Position numbers and translations under genes: made by a program. A stretch of DNA of 64,000 nt from Comamonadaceae bacterium (lineage in GTDB: Bacteria > Pseudomonadota > Gammaproteobacteria > Burkholderiales > Burkholderiaceae_C), in NCBI GenBank assembly GCA_003599455.1, contig QZKF01000012.1:1-64000 (forward strand), given 5' to 3'. The notes under the pieces are model-generated. The model had not been told where the DNA came from and did not search any database. It worked only from the letters and a program-made list of their open reading frames with translations. How positions within the stretch are numbered: the stretch's first letter is position 1; each line of letters starts with the position of its first letter. Positions 54,841 through 63,918 of the stretch are shown one piece after another.

Positions 54841-55605
54841 TCAGGGCATGACGGAACCGCCATTGGGCCCCAGAACCTGGCCGCAGTAAAAGCGCGACAG
54901 GTCGCTGGCCAGGAACAGCGCGGTGGCCGCGATTTCTTCCGGCTCGGCCACGCGGTGCTGCGGGATCGCGAGTTCCTTCTCGATCCACTCGGGGCTCATG
55001 TGTTCCAGCGAGACCATGGCGGTGTTCACCGGCCCGGGCGCGATGGCGTTGACGCGGATGCCGTGCGGCGCGAACTCGCGCGCCAGCGAGCGCGTGAGCC
55101 CGATCACGCCGGCCTTGGCCGCGCAGTAGGGCGCGTAGTTCTCGCGGCCCAGGATGCCGAGGTCGGACGCCAGGTTGACGATGGCGCCGCCGCCGCGCGC
55201 CACCATGCCGGGCAGCACGGCGCGCGAGGTGAGGAAGACCGACTTGAGGTCGGTGGTCAGCATGCGGTCCCAGTCGTCATCGGTGGTGTCGAGGAAGGGT
55301 TTTTCCTGGATGATGCCCGCGTTGTTGACGAGGATGTGGATCGCGCCCGCGGCCTCGTGCGCCTCGCTCACGAGGCGCTGCACCGCGCCGGCCTGTGCCA
55401 CGTCGGCGTCGATCGCGAAGGCCCAGCCGCCGGCGGCCTGGATGGCCTGCACCACGGCCTGCGCCTGTTCGGTCTGGCCCAGGTGGTTGACCACCACGCG
55501 CGCGCCGGCCTGCGCGAACAGCAGCGCGGTGGCGCGGCCGATGCCGGTGGCCGCGCCGGTGACCAGCGCGGTCCTGCCCTGCAGGGACAGCAAGGGTGCC
55601 GTCAC
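54841..55605 (-). CDS. SDR-family oxidoreductase
   Basis: This 254-residue dehydrogenase has TGAATGIG (near residues 15-22), NNAG, and the catalytic pair in YCAAKAG. The second strand ends VVVNHLG, lacking the usual Asp, which suggests NADP(H). The start is GTG 55605, overlapping the upstream SDR stop by four bases; the frame is open further but without a ribosome site. Products with this pattern act on alcohols and ketones of small metabolites. Confidence 0.87.
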   Translation of the reverse strand: MTAPLLSLQGRTALVTGAATGIGRATALLFAQAGARVVVNHLGQTEQAQAVVQAIQAAGGWAFAIDADVAQAGAVQRLVSEAHEAAGAIHILVNNAGIIQEKPFLDTTDDDWDRMLTTDLKSVFLTSRAVLPGMVARGGGAIVNLASDLGILGRENYAPYCAAKAGVIGLTRSLAREFAPHGIRVNAIAPGPVNTAMVSLEHMSPEWIEKELAIPQHRVAEPEEIAATALFLASDLSRFYCGQVLGPNGGSVMP

Positions 55606-56381
55606 GCCATCACCTCGCCGTGGCTGGCCACCAGGCATTGGCCGGTGAGGGGCGTGGCGCCTGCGCTCGCGAGAAACAGGAACACACCGGCCAGGTCCTC
55701 GGGAGTGAGCATCAACGGCATGGCCTGCTTCGACAGAATCTCGCGCTCCACCTCGGCCTCGCTGCGGCCCTGTGCCAGCGCCATCGCGCTGAGCGAGCGC
55801 AACGCGGCGGCGGTGCGCACCCAGCCGGGGCAGACCGCGTTGACGCGGATGCCGCGCGGCCCGAGTTCAAGCGCGAGCGAGCGCGTGAGGCCCACCACCG
55901 CGTGTTTGCTCGCCGCGTAGGCCGAGAAGCCGACCACGCCGATGCGGCCCCAGATGGACGACTGGTTGATGATGCTCGCGCCGCGCGGCAGCAGCGGCAG
56001 CAGGGCCTGCGTGAGCCGCACCATGGAGGTGACGTTGTTGTCGAGCAGGCCGGCCCAGCGCGCCATGGCGTCGGGCGCGGTGTCATCGATCGGCGTGGGG
56101 AACTCGGTGCCGGCGTTGTTCACCAGCACGTCCAGCGTGCCCCAGCGCTCGCGCACACCGTTCGCCACGGCCGCGACCTGTGCCGCATCGCCGAGGTCGC
56201 ACACCGCCGCGCGGGCGCCGAGTGCGGTGGCGAGGTCGTGCAGGCCGGTGTCGGCGCGGTCGAGCAGCAGCAGCCGCGCGCCCTGCGCCGCAAAGGCCCG
56301 CGCCAGCGCCTGGCCGATGCCGCCGGCCGCGCCGGTGATGAGCACGGCCTTGTCCTGCAGGCCGTAGTGGAGCGCGCTCAC
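55602..56381 (-). CDS. SDR-family oxidoreductase
   Basis: This 259-residue dehydrogenase has TGAAGGIG (near residues 17-24), Asp at the end of strand two (LLLLDRAD) suggesting NAD(H), NNAG, and YAASKHA for the catalytic Tyr-Lys. The start is GTG, one base after the desaturase stop. With the next SDR gene it forms a tandem pair that could oxidise in two steps a hydroxylated product made by the diiron enzyme upstream. Confidence 0.87.
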   Translation of the reverse strand: MSALHYGLQDKAVLITGAAGGIGQALARAFAAQGARLLLLDRADTGLHDLATALGARAAVCDLGDAAQVAAVANGVRERWGTLDVLVNNAGTEFPTPIDDTAPDAMARWAGLLDNNVTSMVRLTQALLPLLPRGASIINQSSIWGRIGVVGFSAYAASKHAVVGLTRSLALELGPRGIRVNAVCPGWVRTAAALRSLSAMALAQGRSEAEVEREILSKQAMPLMLTPEDLAGVFLFLASAGATPLTGQCLVASHGEVMA

Positions 56382-56382
56382 G

Positions 56383-57393
56383 TCAGACCGCGGTGAGGAA
56401 GGACACCCCCACGGCGCCGAGGAAACCGTCGGCCCGGCCCGGCGTGCCCGGGGGCTGCACGGCGCCGTAGTTGCTGGCCAGCACGCGCTTGACGCGGTTC
56501 ACGTGGAAGCTGCGCAGCAGCTCGCCCACGGTGATCACCTGCGCGTAGTCGTCGGGGTAGAGCTCGCGGTGGAAGGCGGGCAGGCGGTACCAGGGCGCGG
56601 TGGGGCGCTCGTGGTGCGCGTTGTGAAAACCGAAGTTGAGCCAGATCAGGTTGAACCACTTCGCGTCCAGGCTCACCACGTCGCTGTAGGTGTTGGCCTG
56701 TTCGTAGGCGCGGTCGCGAACCTTGTCTTGCGGGATCGGCGTGTCGTCCAGGATGGGGTAGGCGTCGTAGGTGTGCTGGAAGCAGTCGGCGAAGCGCAGC
56801 ACGGTCACGAAGATGAGGAAGGCCAGGGCGTACAGCACCAGTGCCTTGAGCGACCACCAGCCCAGCAGCGCCAGCGCGGCGATGCGCACCAGCGCGATGC
56901 CCACCACACGGCCGCGCGCCGCCTTCTTGCGATCGCCCATGAAGGGCATGGCGATCACGAAGCCGCGCATGACGAACTCCACCGCCGGGATGTAGGCCCA
57001 CTCCAGCGCCAGCACCACGCGGCGCACGGTGGGGTGGGCGCGCAGGAAGGCTTGGGCGTCGAAGGTGATGACGTCGGCGCGCTCGACGTGGTGGCGCATG
57101 TGTTTGCGGCGCAGGTCGGCGAAGCTGGCGTAGCAGCTGCCGTTGATCCAGCTCATGAGCGTGCCCCAGCGCTCGTTGGCCTGCGGCGTGCGAAAGATGG
57201 CGTGGTGCGCGAACTCGTGGATGAAGTAGGCCGACCAGACGAGCGTCTGCGCCACCAGCAGCACGCCCAGTGCGTTGAGCCAGCCACTGGCCTGGCCGAG
57301 CAGGGCGATGCCCGCGGGCCAGCCGAGCACGGTGAAGGCGAGGGCCGCGACGTTGGGCCACACGCCGTCCTCATAGCGGAAAACCGGTTTCAT
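56383..57393 (-). CDS. Fatty-acid-desaturase-family membrane diiron enzyme
   Basis: This 336-residue membrane protein has three histidine boxes of the desaturase/hydroxylase superfamily: HEFAHH near 64-69, HMRHH near 97-101 and HNAHHE near 255-260. Four or so membrane helices separate them. Members desaturate acyl chains or hydroxylate alkyl groups with O2. Here it lies 84 bases after the riboswitch-controlled binding-protein gene and before two SDRs, so a hydroxylase acting on an alkyl side chain is possible. The intergenic 57394-57477 contains a GC hairpin (GCGGGC...GCCCGC) without a U tract. Confidence 0.87.
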   Translation of the reverse strand: MKPVFRYEDGVWPNVAALAFTVLGWPAGIALLGQASGWLNALGVLLVAQTLVWSAYFIHEFAHHAIFRTPQANERWGTLMSWINGSCYASFADLRRKHMRHHVERADVITFDAQAFLRAHPTVRRVVLALEWAYIPAVEFVMRGFVIAMPFMGDRKKAARGRVVGIALVRIAALALLGWWSLKALVLYALAFLIFVTVLRFADCFQHTYDAYPILDDTPIPQDKVRDRAYEQANTYSDVVSLDAKWFNLIWLNFGFHNAHHERPTAPWYRLPAFHRELYPDDYAQVITVGELLRSFHVNRVKRVLASNYGAVQPPGTPGRADGFLGAVGVSFLTAV

Positions 57394-57477
57394 GGAAGTG
57401 CTTTCAAACGGGCCAGGGTGCGGGCGTCACGGCCCGCCGCACCGGCGCCCCGTGGCACCGGCACGACGGCCCGGGGC

Positions 57478-58512
57478 TTACTTGGCGAGGGCCTTCACGA
57501 GGCCGGCGTCGAAGGTGGCTTCGGTGGCCGGGATCGTGGTGATCTGGCCCTTGGCCTTGAGCAACTGGCCGATGATCTCGCCGCTGGCGTAGTAGGAGGT
57601 GGTGTCCTTGCCGGGCGCGAAGGCCTTGGGCATCTCGGCCAGCGGGATGTTGTAGACGCCGGTGAGCTGTTCCTTCACCTCGGCGGCGGACACGCCCATG
57701 AACTTGCCGATGATCTTGTGCGCTTCGGCAGGCTTGGACTTCATGTAGGCCATGCCGTCGAGGTAGGCCTTCATGATGCCGGTGATCTCGGCCGGCTTGG
57801 CCTTGATGACCTTGTCGTCGAACACCAGCACGTCGGCGATCAGGCCGGGTGCGTTCTTCGACGAGAACACCACCTTGAACTTCTTGCCGCCGCCCTGGCC
57901 GAGGATCTGCGACAGGCTGGGCTCATAGGTCACGCCGATCGGCAGCTGGCCTGAGGCCATGGCCGCCGGCACCGACTCGGGCGTCATGCTCACGGGGGTG
58001 ATGTCCTTCTCGCTCAGGTTCACCGTCTTGAGCGCGTAGGAGAGCAGGAAGTCCGAGGGCGAGAGCGGGTTGTAGCCGATCTTCTTGCCCTTGAAATCCG
58101 CCACCTTGGCGATGCTGCCGTCGGCCACGATGGCGTCGCCGCCGTTGGAGTAGTCGATCGGCATCACCACCTTCATGCTGCGCCCGGCCGCCACCTGGCC
58201 CACCACCTGGTCGTAGGTCAGCATGCCGCCATCGACCGCGCCCGAGGCGATGGCCGCGGGGATCAGCGCCGGGTCGTTGAAGACCTGCAGCGAGACCTTG
58301 AGGTTGTACTTCTTGTAGAGGTCCAGCGCCTCGGCCACGTAGAAGGGGCCGTAGCCGATCCACACCACGGTGGCGATCTTCATCGGCGCGGGCGCTTGCG
58401 CGAAGGCGCCTGCGGTGGCCAGCGAGAGGGCCAGACCCAGGGCGGGCTTGAGGAAATGGTTGCGCCGGGAGGTGGAGCGCAGGCTCGGTGCGGAGAGGAC
58501 GTTGCGTTTCAT
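57478..58512 (-). CDS. ABC substrate-binding protein, NitT/TauT type, probable guanidine-compound receptor
   Basis: This 344-residue exported protein has a signal peptide (basic head MKRNVLSAPSLRS, hydrophobic core, ending AGAFAQ near residue 39). The NMT1/SsuA-like fold follows: VVWIGYGPFYVAEALDLYKK near 49-68, the hinge segment VADFKGKKIGYNPLSPSDF near 136-155, and a helical C lobe. It is directly downstream of a guanidine-I riboswitch. The permease and ATPase of the same ABC type, without a binding protein, are in the other guanidine operon. The start is ATG 58512, seven bases after GGAG. Confidence 0.88.
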   Translation of the reverse strand: MKRNVLSAPSLRSTSRRNHFLKPALGLALSLATAGAFAQAPAPMKIATVVWIGYGPFYVAEALDLYKKYNLKVSLQVFNDPALIPAAIASGAVDGGMLTYDQVVGQVAAGRSMKVVMPIDYSNGGDAIVADGSIAKVADFKGKKIGYNPLSPSDFLLSYALKTVNLSEKDITPVSMTPESVPAAMASGQLPIGVTYEPSLSQILGQGGGKKFKVVFSSKNAPGLIADVLVFDDKVIKAKPAEITGIMKAYLDGMAYMKSKPAEAHKIIGKFMGVSAAEVKEQLTGVYNIPLAEMPKAFAPGKDTTSYYASGEIIGQLLKAKGQITTIPATEATFDAGLVKALAK

Positions 58513-58533
58513 CGGAGGACTCCATGGGTTGGT

Positions 58534-58571
58534 GGGACGCGCAGGAAGAACCGATCTGTGATCGTTCTCCC
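58534..58571 (-). promoter_or_regulatory. Possible expression platform of the second guanidine riboswitch
   Basis: On the minus strand, the end of the aptamer (GGGAGAACGATC) can pair with the next bases, ACA loop then GATCGGTTCTTCC, and the aptamer's GGGAC can pair with GTCCC at 58534-58538. This hairpin competes with the aptamer's 3' strand. No U tract follows, so premature termination would need Rho, or control could be translational. Confidence 0.4.
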
Positions 58572-58658
58572 GGGCTTTTGTCCCTCCGTGGAGCCTGCGA
58601 TGAGGCCGGCACACTCTCGGACCAGACACCACGCAACATGCCGTGGTCGGAACCCTAG
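58566..58658 (-). promoter_or_regulatory. Guanidine-I (ykkC) riboswitch, copy 2
   Basis: The minus strand shows the conserved blocks of the class: CTAGGGTTCCGAC, GGTCCGAGAG, and CACGGAGGGACAAAAGCC followed by CGGGAGA. The variable arms are shorter than in copy 1 (93 versus 128 bases), with stem CACGGC...ATGCCGTG-like pairing between blocks one and two. It lies 54 bases upstream of the binding-protein ATG. Guanidine would switch on that gene and, by read-through, the eight-gene cluster after it. Confidence 0.93.
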
Positions 58659-58783
58659 TGCACCTGAGTGCCGAGCAACATGGGGCGGACCCCGGATCGC
58701 TCTTCTTGCGGTGTTCTGCTCAGCAGAAAGCGTGCCAGCGGTTCCAGCCCCGTTCGGGGCCCGTCGTGCACCAAAACAAGGGC

Positions 58784-59320
58784 TCAGCCGCGCGGGGGGG
58801 TGCGCCGGGGCGCGCCGGCCTGCCCAGACTTGGTGCGGCGCGGCGCTTCCGAGGGCGAGGGCTCCAGCGGCACGAAGGGCGCGCGCGCCTCATCGGCCAG
58901 GCCGTCGGTGAGCAACTGCAGCAACACGATGAGCTGCTCGCGCTGCGGCGGCGTGAGCGGCGAGAGCAGGCGCTGGTAGGCGCGTTCGGCCGGGGCGCGT
59001 GCGCGCTGCAACAGCTTTTCGCCGGCGGGCGTGAGCGCCACCGCCATCTGCCGGCGGCTGTGCTCGGAGATGCGCCGCTCCAGCAGGCCGCGCTCCTCCA
59101 GCCCCTTGAGCACCCGCATCACGGTGACCTTGTCGAAAGCCAGGGCGCGTGCCAGGCGCGTCTGGTCCAGGCCCGGCTCGCTGGCCAGCACCGTGAGCAC
59201 GCCGTATTGCGCCGGCGTCAGGCCCACGGTGGCGCAGGCGCTCTCGAACACCGCCGCCGAGATCTGGTGGGTGCGGCGCAGCAGGAAGCCGGGGCGTTGG
59301 TAGAGGTTGTGCAGGGGCAT
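58784..59320 (-). CDS. MarR-family transcriptional regulator
   Basis: This 178-residue winged-helix regulator has the MarR core: TPAQYGVLTVLASEPGLDQTRLARAL, cut, then VTVMRVLKGLEERGLLERR and the wing SRRQMAVALTPAGEKLL. The last 30 residues are basic and Pro-rich. It is divergent from the Bug receptor and flavin monooxygenase genes and probably represses them until an aromatic ligand binds. The ATG at 59320 matches the usual N terminus. It is upstream of the riboswitch on the same strand, but the riboswitch starts a separate transcript. Confidence 0.88.
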   Translation of the reverse strand: MPLHNLYQRPGFLLRRTHQISAAVFESACATVGLTPAQYGVLTVLASEPGLDQTRLARALAFDKVTVMRVLKGLEERGLLERRISEHSRRQMAVALTPAGEKLLQRARAPAERAYQRLLSPLTPPQREQLIVLLQLLTDGLADEARAPFVPLEPSPSEAPRRTKSGQAGAPRRTPPRG

Positions 59321-59416
59321 GGCGTGGACGGGTGGGCGGCTTCGGGATTCTACGGATGGCAGGGGCCGGGCGGTGGGTGTCCAATTGGTAGGCATGCTAA
59401 CAATCGGAGACGCCCC

Positions 59417-60397
59417 ATGAACCACCCCGCCTCACGCACCCGCCGCAGCCTGCTGGCCCTGGCGATGCTGGCCGGCGCTGGCCTGACCCAGGCGCAGACC
59501 GCCGGCGGTGACGTGCCGCTGCGCCTGATCGTGCCGTTCACGCCCGGCACCGGCATCGACCTGATCGCGCGCACCGTCGGCCCCAAGCTGGCCGAGCGCC
59601 TGAAACGCCCGGTGGTGGTGGACAACCGCGTGGGCGCCTCGGGCAACATCGGCACCGAAGCCGTGGTGCGCGCCGCGCCCGACGGCAACACCCTGCTGGT
59701 GAGCGTGAACACGCTGGTGATGAACCGCAGCCTGTACCCGCAGCTCGCGTTCGACCCGGTGCGCGACCTCACGCCGGTGGGCCTGACGAGCTGGGGCCAG
59801 CTGATCCTGGTGACGCACCCGAAGAGCGGCATCAGCACCGCGGCCGGGCTCGTGGCCGCCGCGAAGCAGGCGCCAGGCCGGCTCAACTACGCCTCGCCCG
59901 GCGTGGGCACGCCGCACCACCTGTCGATGGAGCTGTTCAAGAGCACGGCCGGTGTCTTCCTCACCCACATTCCCTACCGCGGCACCGGCCCGGCCGTGAC
60001 CGACATGTTGGGCGGCCAGGTGGATGCCATGTTCCTGCCGATCCACGTGGCGCTGCCGCAGGTGCGCGCGGGCAAGCTGGTGGCGCTGGGCATCGGCAGC
60101 GACAAGCGCCACCCCCTGCTGCCCGACGTGCCCACGCTGGCCGAGGCCCGCACCGGCAATGTGAACGTGGACATGTGGTACGGCATCTTCGCGCCCAAGG
60201 GCATGCCCGCCGCGCAGGTGGCCACGCTGAACCGCGAGATCAACGAGATCCTCGCCAGCGAGGACGTGAAGAAGGCGTTCTCCGCGCAGGGCATGGACCC
60301 GAGCAGCGGCACGCCCGAGGCCTTCGGCCGCCTGGTGGCGCAGGACGCCGAGCGCTGGGCGAAGCTGATCAAGACCCAGAACATCAAGGCGGACTGA
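59417..60397 (+). CDS. Bug/TctC-family periplasmic solute receptor
   Basis: This 326-residue exported protein has a twin-Arg-containing head and hydrophobic core (RRSLLALAMLAGAGLTQAQ) and the Bug motifs LRLIVPFTPGTGIDLIARTVG near 36-56, VDNRVGASGNIGTEAV and DGNTLLV. No TctA/TctB genes are near. It is two bases before the flavin monooxygenase gene, so both probably handle the same compound. Expression is likely controlled by the divergent MarR. Confidence 0.92.
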   Translation: MNHPASRTRRSLLALAMLAGAGLTQAQTAGGDVPLRLIVPFTPGTGIDLIARTVGPKLAERLKRPVVVDNRVGASGNIGTEAVVRAAPDGNTLLVSVNTLVMNRSLYPQLAFDPVRDLTPVGLTSWGQLILVTHPKSGISTAAGLVAAAKQAPGRLNYASPGVGTPHHLSMELFKSTAGVFLTHIPYRGTGPAVTDMLGGQVDAMFLPIHVALPQVRAGKLVALGIGSDKRHPLLPDVPTLAEARTGNVNVDMWYGIFAPKGMPAAQVATLNREINEILASEDVKKAFSAQGMDPSSGTPEAFGRLVAQDAERWAKLIKTQNIKAD

Positions 60398-60399
60398 AC

Positions 60400-61644
60400 A
60401 TGACCGTGGAATCGCGCATCGCGGTGGTGGGTGGCGGTATCGCCGGGCTGGCGTTTGCGCTGGCGTTGCACCAGCGCGGCATCGCCTGCGAGGTGTACGA
60501 GGGCGTGGCCGACGTGCGGGAACTCGGCGTGGGCATCACGCTGCTGCCGCACGCCATGAAGGAACTGAACGACCTGGGCCTGTTGCCGCAGCTGGAGGCC
60601 GTGGGCATCGAGAACCGGGAGAGCGTGTTCTTCAACCGCTACGGCCAGTTCGTCTACAGCGAGGCGCGCGGGCGCCACGCGGGTTATGCGCTGCCCGAGC
60701 TGGGCATCCACCGCGGCAAGCTGCACCGCATCCTGTTCGAGGCAGCGCTGGAGCGCCTGGGCCGCGAACATGTGCACACCGGCCACCGCGTGAGCGGCCT
60801 GAGCCAGGACCGCGACGGCGTGACGCTGAGCTTCGAGCCCACCGGCCTGGGCCAGCCCGCGCCGGTGCGCGCCGGCTGGGTGGTGGCCTGCGACGGCGTG
60901 AACTCGGCGGTGCGCCGCCACTTCCATCCGGACGACAAAGTCTGCTTCGCGGGCATCAACACCTGGCGCGGCGTGAGCGTGCACAAGCCCATCCTCACCG
61001 GCAAGAGCTACATCCGCATCGGCTCGATCGACACCGGCAAGATGGTGATCTACCCGATCGTGGACAACGTGGACGGGCAGGGCAACCAGCTCATCAACTG
61101 GGTGGCCGAGATCCGCGACCCGCAGGCCGCCATGAACGACTGGAACAAGCCCGGGCGGCTGGACGACTTCCTGCCGACCTTCGAATCGTGGCGCTACGAC
61201 TGGCTCGACGTGCCGGCCCTGATCAGCTCGGCGCAGCAGGTGTTCGAGTACCCGATGGTCGACAAGGACGCGCTGCCGCGCTGGAGCTTCGAGCGCGTGA
61301 CGCTCATGGGCGACGCGGCGCACCCGATGTACCCGCGCGGCTCCAACGGCTCGGCGCAGGCGCTGCTGGACGCGCGCACCCTGGCCGACGAGATCGCCAC
61401 CGAACAGGCGCGCGGCGGCGATCTGCGCCACGCGCTGCAGCGCTACCAGGACGCGCGGCTGCCGGTCACGGCGCGCGTGGTGCAGACCAACCGCACGGTG
61501 CCGCCCGACGCCATCATCATGAAAGCCGACGAGCTCAGCGGCGGCCAGCCGTTCCGCCACATCGACGACCTGATCAGCCAGGACGCGCTGCGCGCGATCT
61601 CCGAGAACTACAAGCAGGTCGCGGGCTTTGCGCTGAAGGCCTGA
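60400..61644 (+). CDS. FAD-dependent aromatic monooxygenase family protein
   Basis: This 414-residue flavoprotein has the GxGxxG fold at the start (IAVVGGGIAGLAFAL near 8-22), the internal DG motif VVACDGVNSAVRRHF near 162-176, and GDAAHPMYPRGSNGSAQALLDA near 305-326. These define class A flavin hydroxylases of the salicylate hydroxylase/PhzS type. It hydroxylates an aromatic or similar ring with NAD(P)H and O2. Substrate unknown; its Bug receptor lies just upstream. Confidence 0.9.
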   Translation: MTVESRIAVVGGGIAGLAFALALHQRGIACEVYEGVADVRELGVGITLLPHAMKELNDLGLLPQLEAVGIENRESVFFNRYGQFVYSEARGRHAGYALPELGIHRGKLHRILFEAALERLGREHVHTGHRVSGLSQDRDGVTLSFEPTGLGQPAPVRAGWVVACDGVNSAVRRHFHPDDKVCFAGINTWRGVSVHKPILTGKSYIRIGSIDTGKMVIYPIVDNVDGQGNQLINWVAEIRDPQAAMNDWNKPGRLDDFLPTFESWRYDWLDVPALISSAQQVFEYPMVDKDALPRWSFERVTLMGDAAHPMYPRGSNGSAQALLDARTLADEIATEQARGGDLRHALQRYQDARLPVTARVVQTNRTVPPDAIIMKADELSGGQPFRHIDDLISQDALRAISENYKQVAGFALKA

Positions 61645-61791
61645 ACCGGCGACCTTGTCCCCGGGTTGTGGGGCGTATCCGACAGGCGGAGTCGCTTGCT
61701 GCGCCACCAGCACCTGCGGGCTGCTGTTTTGTGGCACTGTAAGCAAAGGTGTCGTCCGCAGGGGACGGGGCACCCACCCAGTGCACCCAGC

Positions 61792-63900
61792 ATGCCGCGA
61801 TCCAGACAAGCCAGACGATTGGAAACGGGAGACACCTCATGGCTCGCCAGCCAGGTCGGGCGCTGGCTGTGCGCGCTGGCCCTGGCCTGGGCATCGGCCT
61901 GCCCGGTGGCCGGGGCGCAGACCCCCTTGCGCTACGGCGGCGACGCGGCGTTTGCGCCCTTCGAGTCGCTCGACGCGAGCGGTCAGCCCGTGGGTTTCCA
62001 GATCGAGCTGATGCAGGCGCTCGGGCGTGAACTCGGTGTCGAGGTGTCCATCAGCCTGCAGCCCTGGGCGGCCACGGTGGAAGCCTTCAAGGCGCAGCGG
62101 GTGGACGTGATCGCGATGGTCGAGACCACCGAGCGGCGCGCCTGGGCGCACTTTCTCACCGGCCATGCGGCGCCCGCCTTTGCGGTGTACCTGCCGGTGG
62201 GCAAGCCCGCGCCGCGCGCGCTGCAGGACCTGCAAGGTTCGCGCATCGCCGTGCAGGACCACGAACCCATGCGCGAGAGCCTGCGCAAGTGGCTCTCCGG
62301 CATCGAGGCCACCTACGTGCGCACGCCCGATGCGCTGGCGGCCCTGCAGGCGGTGCAGCTCGGCTTCGCCGACATGGCGCTGCTGCCCCGCGCCTATGCC
62401 GACCCGGTGATCGCGCGAGGCGATGTCACCGGGCTGGTTGCGGGCCTGAGCAACCTGCGGCTGCAGACCTACTCGCTGGCCGTGGCGCGCGACAACGACG
62501 CCTTGCGCCAGCGCCTGCAGGGCGCGCTCGACCGGCTGGAGGCCAAGGGCACCCTGCCGGCGCTGCGGGAGCGCTGGCTCAACGAGGAGCCTGCCAGCGC
62601 CGAACAACGGGCGATGGCGCGCGACCTGGCGCAGCAGCGCCAATGGACCTGGTGGATCGCGGCGGGCGGCTCGCTGTTGCTGCTGCTGGCCGCGCTCGCG
62701 CTGCGCCAGCGCGGGCGCGCCGTGGCCGCCGAGCGCGCGCGGCGCGAGGCGGCCGAACAGTCGCTGCGGCGTTCCGAGGAACTGCTGGAGCGCACCTTCC
62801 AGCGCAACCCCGAGCCCATGCTGGTGGTGGACCACCACAGCGGCGTGGTGCAGGACGCCAACCCGGCGGTGGCCGCGCTGCTGGGGCTGGCCGAACACGA
62901 GGTGGTGGGGCAGCCGCTGCGCGCGCTGGCGCACCACATCGGCATGGACGCGCTCAAGCGCATGGCCCGGGCCATCGACCTCGACGGCCTGCTGGACGCG
63001 CTGCCCGTGACCGTGACCCGCGCCGGCGGCGAGCAGCGCGCCTGCCTGATCAGCGCCGACAAGGTGCGCGTGGGCGAACTCAGCATCGTGCTGTGCATCG
63101 TGCGCGACGTGACCGAGCGCATGGCGCAGGACCCGGTGTTCCGCCAGGGCTACCAGACCCTGCACGACGAGCTGGCGCAGGCGCGCCGCGACGCGCCCGA
63201 TTCGGTGCCCCCGGGCGAACCCGGCGAAGACCGACTGCGCGAGTTCACGCGCGCCGTGGCGCACGACCTGCGCGCGCCGCTGCTGGCCATCCAGGGCTTC
63301 ATGGGGCTGATGCGCGAGCGCCTGAAGCTGGGCCACACCGACGAGGCCCTGGAGTACAGCGAGCAGGTGGACAAGGCCACGCGGCGCATGAACGCGATGA
63401 TCGATGCGCTGTGCAACCTGGCGCAGGTCGACCAGCATGCGCTGCAGCGCCGCCGCATCGACATGCAGGCCCTGGCCGCCGACACCTGGACCCTGGTGCG
63501 CAGCGGCGAGACCGGGCGCGCCATCGAGATCCAGTTCGACCCCTTGCCGCCCGCGCAGGGCGACCCCGACCTGGTGGCGCAGGTCTGGCAGAACCTGCTG
63601 CACAACGCCTGGAAGTACTCCGCGCGCGTGCCGCTGGCGCGCGTCCGGGTCGACAGTTTCCAGGAAGAGGGCCGCACCTGGTACCGCGTCACCGACAACG
63701 GCGCCGGTTTCGACATGGCGAAGGCCCGCCACCTGTTCCAGCCGTTCCGGCGCATGCACGCCGCGTCGCAGTTCGAAGGCAGCGGCATCGGCCTGAGCAT
63801 GGTGCAGCGCATCGTGCGCCACCACGGCGGCGCGGTGCGCCTGCGCAGCCAGATCGGCGTGGGCACGGTGGCCGAGTTCACGCTCGAGCCGGTGGCCTGA
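61792..63900 (+). CDS. Sensor histidine kinase with periplasmic solute-binding domain and PAS
   Basis: This 702-residue kinase has a signal/anchor (CALALAWASACPVAGAQ near 30-45) and a periplasmic SBP_bac_3 domain (about 48-275, LRYGGDAAFAPFESLDASG onward). A transmembrane helix follows near 285-305, a PAS domain near 335-440, a HisKA domain with AHDLRAPLLAIQGF (His near 489), and HATPase with NLLHNAWKYS and GSGIGLSMVQRI. The BvgS/phytochrome-like layout suggests it senses an amino-acid-like ligand outside the membrane. No response regulator is adjacent. The ATG at 61792 gives a long n-region; a TTG further in is possible. Confidence 0.85.
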   Translation: MPRSRQARRLETGDTSWLASQVGRWLCALALAWASACPVAGAQTPLRYGGDAAFAPFESLDASGQPVGFQIELMQALGRELGVEVSISLQPWAATVEAFKAQRVDVIAMVETTERRAWAHFLTGHAAPAFAVYLPVGKPAPRALQDLQGSRIAVQDHEPMRESLRKWLSGIEATYVRTPDALAALQAVQLGFADMALLPRAYADPVIARGDVTGLVAGLSNLRLQTYSLAVARDNDALRQRLQGALDRLEAKGTLPALRERWLNEEPASAEQRAMARDLAQQRQWTWWIAAGGSLLLLLAALALRQRGRAVAAERARREAAEQSLRRSEELLERTFQRNPEPMLVVDHHSGVVQDANPAVAALLGLAEHEVVGQPLRALAHHIGMDALKRMARAIDLDGLLDALPVTVTRAGGEQRACLISADKVRVGELSIVLCIVRDVTERMAQDPVFRQGYQTLHDELAQARRDAPDSVPPGEPGEDRLREFTRAVAHDLRAPLLAIQGFMGLMRERLKLGHTDEALEYSEQVDKATRRMNAMIDALCNLAQVDQHALQRRRIDMQALAADTWTLVRSGETGRAIEIQFDPLPPAQGDPDLVAQVWQNLLHNAWKYSARVPLARVRVDSFQEEGRTWYRVTDNGAGFDMAKARHLFQPFRRMHAASQFEGSGIGLSMVQRIVRHHGGAVRLRSQIGVGTVAEFTLEPVA

Positions 63901-63918
63901 GCGAAGCGGCCCGCGCGT

